A stretch of 64,000 bases of DNA from Bacteroidota bacterium (GTDB lineage: Bacteria > Bacteroidota > Bacteroidia > 2-12-FULL-35-15), in contig JAOQAD010000019.1 of assembly GCA_025963775.1 (NCBI GenBank), positions 1-64,000 of the forward strand, given 5' to 3'. Positions 8,367 to 16,695 of the stretch are shown one piece after another. The notes below the pieces were generated by a model. It had not been told where the DNA came from. It saw only the letters and a list, made by a program, of their open reading frames with translations, and did not search any database. A program made the position numbers and the translations under genes. Within the stretch, counting starts at the first letter, position 1. Each line of letters opens with the position of its first letter.

Positions 8367-9283
8367 CAGGCGTTGATCAGCTTTAAAAAATAATCTTCGA
8401 GCTTGCGTTTGGCTTCAATGGAAAAAACATCGACACCGTTATCGCAGAATAATTTATTGACCACAGGGATCTTCTCCTGTGAAATATGAAGCAGCAAATT
8501 GTTGTTGTCTATCTTGTCAATTGCGGTTGACAGCGATGCGTTCGCGAGAAGCTGTTTTGCTTTTTCAATGTTGTTCACCGAAAAGGCAACGATCAGCTCC
8601 TGTGCATTCAGCAGCTCGGAGACGGAGCCCTGCACAATGGTTTTGCCCTTGTTGATGATCACCATGCGGGTGGCGATCAGCTCGATCTCGGAAAGAATGT
8701 GCGATGAAAGCAGTACGGTTTTATTGCGCTCGTTCTTTAATTGTAAGATCAGGTTGCGGATGTCGATGATGCCCTGCGGGTCAAGCCCTGTGGTCGGTTC
8801 ATCGAGGATAATAAGCTCCGGATCGTGAATAAGTGTCTGCGCAATGCCCAGCCGCTGTTTCATGCCGTGGGAGAAACCGCCGAGTTTGTCTTTCTCTCTT
8901 CCTTTCAGGCCAACAAATTCAATGATCTCGTGCACTTTGCTTTTGGTAACATTCACACCGGATAAGCGTGCAAAGATCTCGAGATTCTTCTCTGCGCTGA
9001 GGTATTTGTAAAAATCAGGTTTTTCAACAATGCAGCCGATGCGCTGTAAAATGTAATTACGGTCGGTACGGAGATTTTTTCCGAAGAGCCGGATCTCGCC
9101 TGCTGTCGGCCGGATCAGCGAAAGCATGGTGCGGATGGTGGTGCTTTTCCCAGCGCCGTTCGGGCCGAGAAAGCCATATACATCACCGCGGTACACATCA
9201 AAGCTTACATCTTCCACGGCCTTAAACTTTCCGTAGTGTTTAACAAGATGGCTGACTTCGATTATTTTATCTTCTCCGGGCAT
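8366..9283 (-). CDS. ABC transporter ATP-binding protein
   Basis: 305 residues, standard ABC ATPase: Walker A GPNGAGKST at 40-48, Q-loop region near 81-91, signature FSHGMKQRL at 138-146, Walker B LIILDEP at 158-164, D-loop GLDP at 167-170, H-loop SSH near 192-194. The C-terminal extension of about 90 residues is usual for CcmA/NatA-type subunits that pair with ABC-2 permeases. First gene of a three-gene operon with the permease and LolA-like protein. The specific substrate cannot be read from the sequence. Confidence 0.92.
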   Translation of the reverse strand: MPGEDKIIEVSHLVKHYGKFKAVEDVSFDVYRGDVYGFLGPNGAGKSTTIRTMLSLIRPTAGEIRLFGKNLRTDRNYILQRIGCIVEKPDFYKYLSAEKNLEIFARLSGVNVTKSKVHEIIEFVGLKGREKDKLGGFSHGMKQRLGIAQTLIHDPELIILDEPTTGLDPQGIIDIRNLILQLKNERNKTVLLSSHILSEIELIATRMVIINKGKTIVQGSVSELLNAQELIVAFSVNNIEKAKQLLANASLSTAIDKIDNNNLLLHISQEKIPVVNKLFCDNGVDVFSIEAKRKLEDYFLKLINA

Positions 9284-9339
9284 GGTTGAAATTCAGGAGC
9301 AAAGTTAGGCTTTATAGAGATTGAAGGGATGTTAAATAG

Positions 9340-9630
9340 TTTTAAAATTCCATATGCGCGTTGTCATGGTGAGCCTGTCGAAACATGTGGGCTGGCTCTG
9401 CACGTTCCCGACGGAGTTTCCTGAGTAAGCCGAAAGGCCCGAACTGGCAAGGCGCTTGTCATCCCGAGCTTGCCCGAGGGATCTTATTCCATGCCTTACG
9501 TGAAATATTCTACCGTCCTTTCCCGATACATTTTTCCGAAAGGGAAAAATACTCGAAATGACGGTGTAATCGCGCAAGCGATAAAATCTGCAATGAATTT
9601 AAACCATAGAAATCTGCGAATCTGTGGCGG
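9340..9630. repeat. Cluster of dispersed intergenic repeats
   Basis: The 349-base gap between the ABC ATPase start and the photolyase end is mostly repeats: GTCATGGTGAGCCTGTCGAA (near 9363-9382); CACGTTCCCGACGGAG ... GGCCCGAACTGGC (9401-9448); GTCATCCCGAGC ... GCCCGAGGGATC (9458-9483); a copy at 9511-9563 with TCCCGATACATTTTTCCG, a hairpin, and ACTCGAAATGACGG; and AATCTGCGAATCTGTGGC (9610-9627). Open frames across this stretch are repeat-derived and not credible genes. Confidence 0.7.
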
Positions 9631-9632
9631 TT

Positions 9633-10943
9633 TTATTCAGCAACATTCCCCAAAGCCTTTTTATAGGCTGCCAGCACCCGTGTTCTCGCAAAGGTATGTT
9701 CCACGACCGGGCTCGGATAGCTCAGCTCTTCGAGGTCGGGCACCCATTTGCGGATGTATTCCAGGTTTGGATCAAAGCGCCTGGTTTGCTCATAAGGATT
9801 GAACACCCGGAAATACGGTGCGGCATCACAGCCTGAGCTGGCAGCCCATTGCCATCCGCCATTGTTTGCCGAAAGGTCGAAGTCCAATAGCCTTTCTGCA
9901 AAGTACGCTTCGCCCCAGCGCCAGTCGATCAGCAGGTGTTTTACAAGAAAACTTGCGGTGATCATCCGCACGCGGTTGTGCATGAAGCCTGTTGCATTCA
10001 GCTCCCGCATTCCGGCGTCAACAATGGGATAGCCTGTTTCACCACGGCACCAGGCAGCAAATTCAGCTTCATTGTTCCGCCATGGGATCTTATCGTATTG
10101 CTTTTTAAATGCCCCTTTTGTAACATGCGGAAAGTGAAAAAGGATCATCATGTAGAATTCGCGCCAGATAAGCTCATTCAGCCATTGCTCGTTCAGCCTT
10201 ATTGCTTTTTCTACGAGTCCGCGGATGCTCACGGTGCCGAACCGTAAATGAAGGCTCAGCCTGCTGGTGCCTTCTACAGCAGGAAAATCACGGTGATCAT
10301 GGTAATGCGCGATCAGGTCTTCATTCAATAACGGAGTGGAGAACCGTGTGCCTGTTGGCTGAAAGCCCAGGTCTTTTAATCCGGGAAACGGAAAAGGTTT
10401 TGTACGGAAGAAATGCTGAACGTGATTTTTTACCGGGTGACAGCGAAAGGGAAATTCAGCCAGTTTGTTTTTCCATTTTCGCATGTACGGAGTAAATACA
10501 GTGTAAGGAAGCCCGTCATCTTTGGTCACTTCCGATTTTTCAAAGATCACCTGGTCTTTGAACGTGTGAAAGCCGATCTTATTTTTTTCAAGGTATTCCT
10601 GAACAGATTGATCACGTGCAATAGCATAAGGTTCATAGTCGTGGTTGGTATAAACGTTCTTTACGGGATAATCCGTGATCAGTTTTTTGTACGCATCCAG
10701 CGGCTTGTCATGCAGGATCAGCAATGAGCTTCCGAGCTTTTCCAATTGCTCCTGCAATTTTTTCAGCGCAAGCAAAATAAACTCCACCCGCCTGTCTTCC
10801 TTATTTTCCAGCTTATCAAGGATCCCGGGGTCAAAAATAAAAACAGGAAGAACATTCTTATGGTCTTTCAATGCATGGTATAAGCCAGCATTGTCGTCTA
10901 AGCGCAAATCCCTCCGGAACCAAAAGATGCTTACGTCTTTCAT
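9633..10943 (-). CDS. phrB: Deoxyribodipyrimidine photolyase (CPD, class I type)
   Basis: 436 residues. Uses blue light to split UV-induced cyclobutane pyrimidine dimers with a reduced FAD. The N-terminal antenna domain starts SIFWFRRDLRLDDNAGL. The C-terminal FAD domain carries LNELIWREFYMMIL, WRWGEAYFAERLLDFDLSAN followed by NGGWQW, and AASSGCDAAPYFRVFNP, matching the E. coli enzyme's ANNGGWQW active-site region. Length is normal. It lies on the same strand as the ECF sigma factor and CarH-like regulator upstream, which points to light-dependent expression, although a structured 371-base gap separates it from the sigma gene. Confidence 0.95.
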   Translation of the reverse strand: MKDVSIFWFRRDLRLDDNAGLYHALKDHKNVLPVFIFDPGILDKLENKEDRRVEFILLALKKLQEQLEKLGSSLLILHDKPLDAYKKLITDYPVKNVYTNHDYEPYAIARDQSVQEYLEKNKIGFHTFKDQVIFEKSEVTKDDGLPYTVFTPYMRKWKNKLAEFPFRCHPVKNHVQHFFRTKPFPFPGLKDLGFQPTGTRFSTPLLNEDLIAHYHDHRDFPAVEGTSRLSLHLRFGTVSIRGLVEKAIRLNEQWLNELIWREFYMMILFHFPHVTKGAFKKQYDKIPWRNNEAEFAAWCRGETGYPIVDAGMRELNATGFMHNRVRMITASFLVKHLLIDWRWGEAYFAERLLDFDLSANNGGWQWAASSGCDAAPYFRVFNPYEQTRRFDPNLEYIRKWVPDLEELSYPSPVVEHTFARTRVLAAYKKALGNVAE

Positions 10944-11038
10944 ACTTTTGTGATCCGGGAGCAGCCGGGGGATTTGCTATGCGGTTTTCATTACTATAAT
11001 GGTGTTAACTTTTTGAAGGCAAAAAGTTACAAAAACCT

Positions 11039-11179
11039 TTTCCGTTTTATAAGGCAATTTCTTCACTCCCTGCCGGTCGCGAAGAACCGCGGATAATTGA
11101 TTGCGGACAAGCACGAAGGTTTTCTAATCATTATCTCCTGCTCGCAATCATTACCGCTATTGCTTTATAAAACAGAAAG
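11039..11179. repeat. Nested imperfect inverted repeat
   Basis: Outer arms: TTTCCGTTTTATAAGGCAAT (11039-11058) and ATTGCTTTATAAAACAGAAA (11159-11178), which pair with few mismatches. Inner arms: TAATTGATTGCG (near 11094-11105) and CGCAATCATTA (11143-11153). The whole could fold into a long two-part stem. No open frame is convincing. The rest of the 10944-11314 gap has no gene; function unknown, possibly a decayed mobile repeat or structured RNA. Confidence 0.55.
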
Positions 11180-11278
11180 AGTCACATTAAAAGCAAAATC
11201 TCCATCTTAAATTGCAGTATATACAGTGTCTGTAGCTTGTGGGCAGCGATTATGCTTCTTGCGGCCAGGCGGATTGTT

Positions 11279-11302
11279 TCTTTTTTTTCAAGAAAAAAGA
11301 AA
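11279..11302 (-). terminator. Possible hairpin end of the ECF sigma gene
   Basis: TTTCTTTTTTTTCAAG and AAAAAAGAAA form an A/T-only stem 13 bases past the sigma factor stop. It is weak as an intrinsic terminator because the stem has almost no G or C. Confidence 0.35.
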
Positions 11303-11314
11303 GGAACGGAGAGC

Positions 11315-11827
11315 TTAATTCACACTCACAAAGTCCCTCAGGTCCTGCATCAGCTTTTTCCTCGCAAGGAAGATCCTGCTCTTCACTGTACCGATCGGTA
11401 AATTCAATTCATCCGCGATCTCTTTGTACTTATAGCCATCGAAATAACGGGTAAAGGGAATTTTATAATCATCATCCAGCGCATCAATGGCCTTGTTGAT
11501 CTCTTTTTCATTGATCTGCGATTCTGCACTGGGGCTGTTTACGCCGGCAGCAGGCTTCACGAGGCTCAGGTCATCCGTTTGCTGGATGATCTGGCGGGTC
11601 TTGATGTTGCGCCTGTAGGAGTTAATAAAAGTGTTCTTCATGATCGTGTACAGCCATGCTTTCAGGTTGGTTGCATCCGCGAATTTGTCGCGGTAAGTGA
11701 TCGCTTTTACATACGTATCCTGCACAAGGTCCTGCGCTTCGTCATTGTTCATTGTAAGGCTGTATGCAAAATTTCTGAGTGGAACCCGCTGGTTGATGAG
11801 CTGCTGGTTAAATTCTATTGCTGTCAT
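11315..11827 (-). CDS. ECF-family RNA polymerase sigma factor
   Basis: 170 residues with the two ECF domains. Region 2: FAYSLTMNNDEAQDLVQDTY then VKAITYRDKF (residues about 20-49), followed by LKAWLYTIMKNTFINSYRR. Region 4: DDDYKIPFTRYFDGYKYKEI then ADELNLPIGTVKSRIFLARK (about 118-157), a clear helix-turn-helix. No anti-sigma gene is adjacent. It lies 284 bases downstream of the CarH-like regulator gene on the same strand, with repeated GTTTAA motifs in the gap, so its transcription is probably under that regulator. In other bacteria CarH/LitR proteins control sigma factors of light and photolyase/carotenoid regulons; the link here is inferred. Confidence 0.9.
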   Translation of the reverse strand: MTAIEFNQQLINQRVPLRNFAYSLTMNNDEAQDLVQDTYVKAITYRDKFADATNLKAWLYTIMKNTFINSYRRNIKTRQIIQQTDDLSLVKPAAGVNSPSAESQINEKEINKAIDALDDDYKIPFTRYFDGYKYKEIADELNLPIGTVKSRIFLARKKLMQDLRDFVSVN

Positions 11828-11843
11828 AGTTCAATCCTTTTAA

Positions 11844-11920
11844 ATTGTTTAACAAAATTACAAAATGTTTAAACAAAATAAAAATATTTGTTTAATAAAA
11901 TCGTAAAAATCTTAAACACA
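11844..11920. promoter_or_regulatory. Array of GTTTAA motifs upstream of the sigma factor gene (candidate operator)
   Basis: Four related motifs occur in 77 bases: TTGTTTAACA (11845-11854), ATGTTTAAAC (11865-11874), TTGTTTAATA (11888-11897), and CTTAAACAC (11911-11919, opposite orientation). Their spacing of about 20-23 bases places them on one helix face. ATGTTTAAAC recurs at 13021-13030 in front of the CarH-like gene. They are plausible binding sites for that regulator. Confidence 0.5.
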
Positions 11921-12048
11921 AGAAGATACGGACAGCAGGAGGAATTGGATTGGGAAAAGGAATAAAAAATTACTAAGTGACTGATAAACAAATAAATACG
12001 GCTATTAATGGTGTCAGTCCGAATATTTCCCTGAAGAGATAGTGGCAT

Positions 12049-12108
12049 TAACGTCAGTTCGAGTGTTTCTCTGACGATAGGAAGAGAAATGTATCGGGAA
12101 CCGGGCGG
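12049..12108. repeat. Dispersed repeat downstream of the CarH-like gene
   Basis: Reads ACGTCAGTTCGAGTGTTTCT, then a TCT/AGA hairpin, then ATGTATCGGGAACCGGGCGG. It is the reverse orientation of the TTCTCGATAC...ACTCGAACTGACG family and ends at the regulator's stop codon region. Confidence 0.65.
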
Positions 12109-12111
12109 AGA

Positions 12112-12981
12112 TCAGACCAGCTCCAGCAGATCCTGCGGACAGCCAAAAAGCTTCACATTTCCAGGGCAGGGGCTTTCAAGGCCTTTCAGCTGGCAGCCGG
12201 ACAAGAGGATATTTGTTTTAGGAAAGGTATTGGCAAGTGTCTGGATGAGGCCTGCCACATCTTCGATGATGTGTGTGAAGATCGAAACAATAAATGCGGG
12301 ATGGCGGATCTCCACTACCTTCTGCAGGTCGTTCAGCGGAACCGACTGTCCGAGATAGATCACCGAATGGCCTTTTGATTTCAGCAGGTAATTAAAGTAA
12401 AGCAGGCTCAGTTCATGCAGCTCGCCATCCGGGAGGAACAGTACAAATTTCTGTGCATTTTTGTTTTCCGGTGCTACCACGCCATCAATAGCAACAATAA
12501 GCTTTTGCCGGATGAGGTTGGAGATGAAATGCTCCTGCGCAGGGTTGATGCTGCCGGTCTGCCACATTACGCCGATCTTGCTGAGGAAAGGATAAACGAT
12601 CTTTTCAATAGTGTAGGAGAATCCGTGGTTACTGATATTGTTGGAGATGATCCGCTCGAAGCGCTCTTCCTCCAGCTCCACCATAGAAAGCACGAGTCCG
12701 CGCACCTGGTCGCACACATTGATTTCCTTGTCAACGATCTTGTTCACTTCTTCGCTTACTTCGGAAGGCTGCAGCAGCGCGATCTTCGAGATCTTGTAGC
12801 CGTGTTCGTAGAGGAAAGTCACATTCAGCAAATGCTTCAGCTTGTCGTTGCAATACCAGCGGATGTTGGTGTCGGTGCGCTCAGGCTTGAGAATGCCATA
12901 GCGCTGCTCCCAGATGCGGAGCGTATGCGCTTTTATTCCTGATAATTTCTCGAGGTCTTTTATGGAAAAACGGCAGTTCAT
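12112..12981 (-). CDS. CarH-like MerR-family regulator with B12-binding (light-sensing) domain
   Basis: 289 residues. N-terminal MerR winged helix-turn-helix: FSIKDLEKLSGIKAHTLRIW then EQRYGILKPERT (5-36). Residues about 90-160 form the helical B12-associated domain with W140-x9-E150-H151, the Wx9EH motif that contacts adenosylcobalamin in CarH photoreceptors. The Rossmann-like cobalamin domain has E187-L-H189 in place of DxH, then IYLGQSVPL (208-216). The glycine usual three residues after the His is Ser here. Known CarH proteins repress genes in the dark and release DNA when light breaks the cofactor bond. The neighbouring photolyase and sigma factor fit such a regulon. No carotenoid genes are in the window. 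Confidence 0.85.
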   Translation of the reverse strand: MNCRFSIKDLEKLSGIKAHTLRIWEQRYGILKPERTDTNIRWYCNDKLKHLLNVTFLYEHGYKISKIALLQPSEVSEEVNKIVDKEINVCDQVRGLVLSMVELEEERFERIISNNISNHGFSYTIEKIVYPFLSKIGVMWQTGSINPAQEHFISNLIRQKLIVAIDGVVAPENKNAQKFVLFLPDGELHELSLLYFNYLLKSKGHSVIYLGQSVPLNDLQKVVEIRHPAFIVSIFTHIIEDVAGLIQTLANTFPKTNILLSGCQLKGLESPCPGNVKLFGCPQDLLELV

Positions 12982-13020
12982 GTTTTTTGCTGATGCTTCT
13001 CTAACAACGAAGATAGTGGA

Positions 13021-13030
13021 ATGTTTAAAC
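13021..13030. promoter_or_regulatory. ATGTTTAAAC motif before the CarH-like gene (candidate autoregulatory site)
   Basis: The same 10-mer as at 11865-11874 lies 39 bases before the regulator's start codon and overlaps the lipB stop. A single copy gives weak support for autoregulation. Confidence 0.35.
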
Positions 13031-13726
13031 TATTTCGCATTCAAACAATTCCGCAAAATGTTTTTTTAATTTTTGCTTCACTTCTTCTTCATCTATTTTC
13101 CTTCCAAGCTCCTTGTCGAGGGAGGTCACCGCTTTGTCAACAATACCGCAGGGAATGATGTTCCCGAAATAGTTAAGGTCGGCATTCACATTCAGCGCAA
13201 ATCCATGCATGGTTACCCAGCGGCTGGCACGCACACCCATTGCGCAGATCTTTCTCGCTTTGCGCGGATCTCCTGCATCCAGCCATACGCCTGTTTCCCC
13301 GGCGCTTCTCCCGGATTCGATCCCATATTCTGAAAGCGTGCGGATCACCATTTCTTCAAGAAAGCGCAGGTATTTATGAATGTCTGTAAAAAAATTATCG
13401 AGGTCTAAAATAGGATAGCCAACGATCTGCCCGGGCCCGTGATACGTGATATCACCACCGCGGTTGATCTTGTAATACGTTGCATTCTTCTCTTTCAGCT
13501 GCTGTTCGTTCACCAGCAAATGCTCCTGTTTGCCGCTGTTTCCGAGCGTGTACACATGCGGATGCTCACAGAAAAGTAAATAGTTGGGAGTCGGGAGAAC
13601 GGAGTCGGGAGATTTTGTTCTGTTGGAAACCTTTGTTTGAACAATCTGGTCAAAGAGTTTTTCCTGGTGGTCCCAGGCCTCTTTGTAATCAATAAGTCCG
13701 AGGTCGGTGAATTTAACGGTTTGCAT
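13025..13726 (-). CDS. lipB: Octanoyl-[acyl-carrier-protein]:protein N-octanoyltransferase LipB
   Basis: 233 residues. Transfers octanoyl groups from acyl carrier protein to lipoyl domains of 2-oxoacid dehydrogenases and the glycine cleavage system, in the cytoplasm. Family motifs are clear: RGGDITYHGPGQIVGYPILD (89-108), catalytic lysine region RKICAMGVRASRWVTMHGFA with K159, and catalytic cysteine in IIPCGIVDKAVTSL with C193. A short insert (TKVSNRTKSPDSVLP, about 31-45) precedes the conserved core. It lies 43 bases upstream of the CarH-like gene on the same strand, so read-through is possible. Confidence 0.95.
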   Translation of the reverse strand: MQTVKFTDLGLIDYKEAWDHQEKLFDQIVQTKVSNRTKSPDSVLPTPNYLLFCEHPHVYTLGNSGKQEHLLVNEQQLKEKNATYYKINRGGDITYHGPGQIVGYPILDLDNFFTDIHKYLRFLEEMVIRTLSEYGIESGRSAGETGVWLDAGDPRKARKICAMGVRASRWVTMHGFALNVNADLNYFGNIIPCGIVDKAVTSLDKELGRKIDEEEVKQKLKKHFAELFECEIV

Positions 13727-13802
13727 GATAAATTTTAGAATTTCAGATTTTTAGAATTTCAGAGTTGACTTCTAAAATTCAACAAATCTAAAATCCAACA
13801 AT

Positions 13803-14786
13803 TTAAATTTCAGAAAGTTTGGATTTCAGCGCATTAATCACATTCACCTCCATGAGGTCAACGCCGCGCATTTCCCCTAAAATAATGGAGATCCAGTCGC
13901 CAAGGTGAATGAAGTAAATTGCTTTTTCAATGGTGGAATTTCCTTTTGACCATACTTCGCGGATGTTTTCCGTGTACTTTTTGATCACTTCCTTGTTGAT
14001 GTCAACACGGGCCAGGTTTCGGGAATAATCATTCTTATCGAGGAAGATCAGCACGCTGAGATTATCATTTTTCTGCGTCCAGCCAACCAGCTCATTGTGG
14101 TTCATTTCAGGGATCACCTGGTGCCAGCATAATATTTTTGCATTCTCGTTCAGCTGCTGGCGGAAACGGATCGCGATGCCTTCATTGTAGGTAGTGGCAT
14201 AGATCACCGGGGTTTTATCCTTCAGCTTTTCAGCGATGATGGTCGCTTCGGCCACGATATTGATCTCTTCCGAATCAAGCAGTTTTACAGCTGCTTCCAG
14301 CTCTGCCTTGTAATTATTCGTGATGATCTTATGAAAGCCGAGGATGAAAAATAACTGGGTAAGTGAATAGCCGAGGCAGGAGCGCGGAGGCATTCCGCCG
14401 GGTACAACAATGCAGTCGAAACCTTTTTCTTTGGCTGTTTCAAGCACCTTTCCGCCGGATGTAACAGCAGCGATCTTTGCATTTTTAGCAAGTGCCAGCT
14501 TCATACAGTTCAGCGTTTCTTCCGTATTGCCGGAATATGAAGAAATGATCACCAGCGTATTTTCATTTACATAAGCAGGGATAAAATATCCTTTGGAAAC
14601 ATTCACAGGAACATTGGCATTTCCGATCACCAGCTCGCTCACAATGCTGCCGCCAATGCCCGATCCGCCCAGCCCGCAAACCAGTACATTGCAAATGGCA
14701 TGCTCTGCGGCGCTAAGCTTTGCATTGCTTCCGATAGCAATCGCTTCAGTGAGTTGTTTGGAAAAATTTTCTACGAGTGTCTTCAT
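13803..14786 (-). CDS. Bifunctional phosphoglucose/phosphomannose isomerase-type SIS protein
   Basis: 327 residues, sugar isomerase (SIS) fold in two halves. Motifs: VLVCGLGGSGIGGSIVSEL (34-52), ISSYSGNTEET (81-91), PGGMPPRSCLGYSL (129-142) and WHQVIPEMNHNELVGW later. The GMPPR..LGYS and MNHNEL motifs are typical of the archaeal/Bacteroidota PGI/PMI family, which interconverts glucose-6-P or mannose-6-P with fructose-6-P. It could feed sugar nucleotides to the surface-glycan cluster that begins divergently 128 bases away. A 76-base AT-rich gap with two copies of TTTAGAATTTCAGA follows toward lipB. Confidence 0.88.
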   Translation of the reverse strand: MKTLVENFSKQLTEAIAIGSNAKLSAAEHAICNVLVCGLGGSGIGGSIVSELVIGNANVPVNVSKGYFIPAYVNENTLVIISSYSGNTEETLNCMKLALAKNAKIAAVTSGGKVLETAKEKGFDCIVVPGGMPPRSCLGYSLTQLFFILGFHKIITNNYKAELEAAVKLLDSEEINIVAEATIIAEKLKDKTPVIYATTYNEGIAIRFRQQLNENAKILCWHQVIPEMNHNELVGWTQKNDNLSVLIFLDKNDYSRNLARVDINKEVIKKYTENIREVWSKGNSTIEKAIYFIHLGDWISIILGEMRGVDLMEVNVINALKSKLSEI

Positions 14787-14885
14787 ATTCTTTTCAGTTC
14801 TCAGGGGATGTAAAAATACATATTTTGGTTAAATAATAGCTTAAAAAATGATGGGTAAATACATTATTTATTAGCCCTTTGAGCG

Positions 14886-14893
14886 TATATTTG
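14886..14893 (+). promoter_or_regulatory. -7 promoter box of lysS
   Basis: TATATTTG fits TAnnTTTG and lies 21 bases before the ATG at 14915. No good TTTG lies at the -33 distance. Its position argues against the upstream TTG (14879) as start codon, because transcription would begin after it. Confidence 0.55.
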
Positions 14894-14914
14894 CGCAAAA
14901 TCGGATATATAGAA

Positions 14915-16675
14915 ATGAGCACTGAACACAGCGAACAGGAATTACTAAGACGCGCAAAATTAGAAGAGATCACGAGGATGGGCATCGATGCTTATCCTGC
15001 TGAATTGTATGAAGTAAATGCAACATCGAAAAGCATACTTGAAAACTTTACTCCCGGAAAGGAAGAAGAGTATAAAAATATAAGCATTGCCGGCCGCATT
15101 ATGAGCGTCCGTGATATGGGCAAAGCCTGCTTCGTAAGCCTGCAGGATGCCGCAGGCCGCATCCAGGTGTATATAAAAAGAGATGACATCTGCCCGGGAG
15201 AAGACAAAAGCCTCTTCGACCTGTTATTTAAAAAGCACACCGATCTCGGCGATATCATTGGCATTACCGGCTATGTGTTCGTTACCAAAGTGGGAGAAAC
15301 TTCCATTCATGCCACTTCATTTAAAATGCTGAGCAAGTCCCTGCGCCCGCTGCCAATGGTAAAGCGCGATGATGAAGGAAATGTGTTTGATGAAGTGACC
15401 GACCCGGAGTTCCGCTACCGCCAGCGCTATGTCGACCTGATCGTGAACCCGCACGTAAAGGAAACCTTCATGAAGCGCACCAAGATGGTGAACACCATCC
15501 GCGATTTTTACAATGCAAAAGGATACCTCGAAGTGGACACTCCTGTTTTACAGGCGATCCCGGGAGGCGCTTCTGCAAGGCCGTTTGTAACGCATCACAA
15601 CAGCCTCGACATTCCAATGTACCTGCGCATCGCGAACGAATTATATTTGAAAAGGCTGATCGTTGGAGGGTTTGATGGCGTATACGAATTCTCCCGCAAC
15701 TTCCGCAATGAAGGAATGGACCGCACACACAATCCTGAATTCACTGTAATGGAATTGTACGTTGCCTACAAGGATTATAACTGGATGATGGACATTACCG
15801 AAGAGCTGATCGAGCGCATCGCAATGGACCTGCACGGTAAAACACAGGTGCAGATGGGCGAAAAAACGATCGATTTTAAGCGCCCGTTCAAGCGCATCAC
15901 TATGTTTGATTCCATTCAGGAATTCACCGGGATCGACATCAGCCAGATGGGCGAGGAGCAATTGCGTGATGCCTGCAAACAGCTGGGAATCGACGTTGCA
16001 CCGAGCATGGGCAAAGGAAAATTGATTGACGAGATCTTCGGAGCTAAATGCGAAGGGAATTATATCCAGCCTACATTCATCACCGATTATCCTGTAGAGA
16101 TGAGCCCGCTTACCAAAAAGCACCGCAGCAAGCCGGGACTGGTGGAGCGTTTTGAGCTGATGGTGAACGGAAAGGAATTGGCAAATGCATACTCCGAGCT
16201 GAACGACCCGATCGATCAGCGCGAACGTTTTGAAGAGCAGCTGAAATTAATGGAACGCGGCGATGATGAAGCAATGTTCATCGACCAGGATTTTTTACGC
16301 GCACTCGAATACGGAATGCCGCCAACATCAGGCATTGGCATCGGTATCGACCGCCTGGCAATGATCATGACAAACAATGTATCCATCCAGGATGTGTTGT
16401 TCTTCCCGCAAATGAGGCCGGAAGTAGCTGCACAGTTCACAGAACAGGAGGCACATGCCAATAAACTTTCATCCGGTGAAAACCCTGCGGCCCTTGCACT
16501 TCAGGGAGATGAGCAGAAGGTGCTGGACGAAGTTAAAAAACAGGCGCAGGCAACCATTGCCAGCGTCAGCGAGGCTACAGGCATCTCAAAGAACCAGCTG
16601 AACAAGATCTTCACTGCTCTCACAGAAAAGAATATGGTGAAAAGGGAAGGGCCGGTTTATCAATCGACCAACTAA
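14915..16675 (+). CDS. lysS: Lysine--tRNA ligase (class II)
   Basis: 586 residues from the ATG at 14915. An upstream TTG would add 12 residues but overlaps the promoter box. Charges tRNA-Lys. N-terminal anticodon-binding OB fold ([20 protein letters not shown] then [12 protein letters not shown]) and catalytic core with motif 2 [20 protein letters not shown] and motif 3 [14 protein letters not shown]. About 75 residues follow motif 3 and end in a helix-turn-helix-like stretch ([20 protein letters not shown]), a C-terminal extension beyond the E. coli length. First gene of a long run of plus-strand genes; the next begins 20 bases on, so it may share a transcript with the glycan cluster. Confidence 0.96.
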   Translation: MSTEHSEQELLRRAKLEEITRMGIDAYPAELYEVNATSKSILENFTPGKEEEYKNISIAGRIMSVRDMGKACFVSLQDAAGRIQVYIKRDDICPGEDKSLFDLLFKKHTDLGDIIGITGYVFVTKVGETSIHATSFKMLSKSLRPLPMVKRDDEGNVFDEVTDPEFRYRQRYVDLIVNPHVKETFMKRTKMVNTIRDFYNAKGYLEVDTPVLQAIPGGASARPFVTHHNSLDIPMYLRIANELYLKRLIVGGFDGVYEFSRNFRNEGMDRTHNPEFTVMELYVAYKDYNWMMDITEELIERIAMDLHGKTQVQMGEKTIDFKRPFKRITMFDSIQEFTGIDISQMGEEQLRDACKQLGIDVAPSMGKGKLIDEIFGAKCEGNYIQPTFITDYPVEMSPLTKKHRSKPGLVERFELMVNGKELANAYSELNDPIDQRERFEEQLKLMERGDDEAMFIDQDFLRALEYGMPPTSGIGIGIDRLAMIMTNNVSIQDVLFFPQMRPEVAAQFTEQEAHANKLSSGENPAALALQGDEQKVLDEVKKQAQATIASVSEATGISKNQLNKIFTALTEKNMVKREGPVYQSTN

Positions 16676-16695
16676 GCTGACAAACAACGAACGAA

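Noticed and set aside
9332-9577. Small open frames in the gap between ABC transporter and photolyase
   Set aside because: They are made of dispersed repeats and have no coding pattern.
12112-12981. Carotenoid synthesis locus under the CarH-like regulator
   Set aside because: No crt genes occur anywhere in the window.
14879-14914. TTG start for lysS
   Set aside because: It lies before the predicted -7 box, and the ATG at 14915 gives the usual N-terminus.
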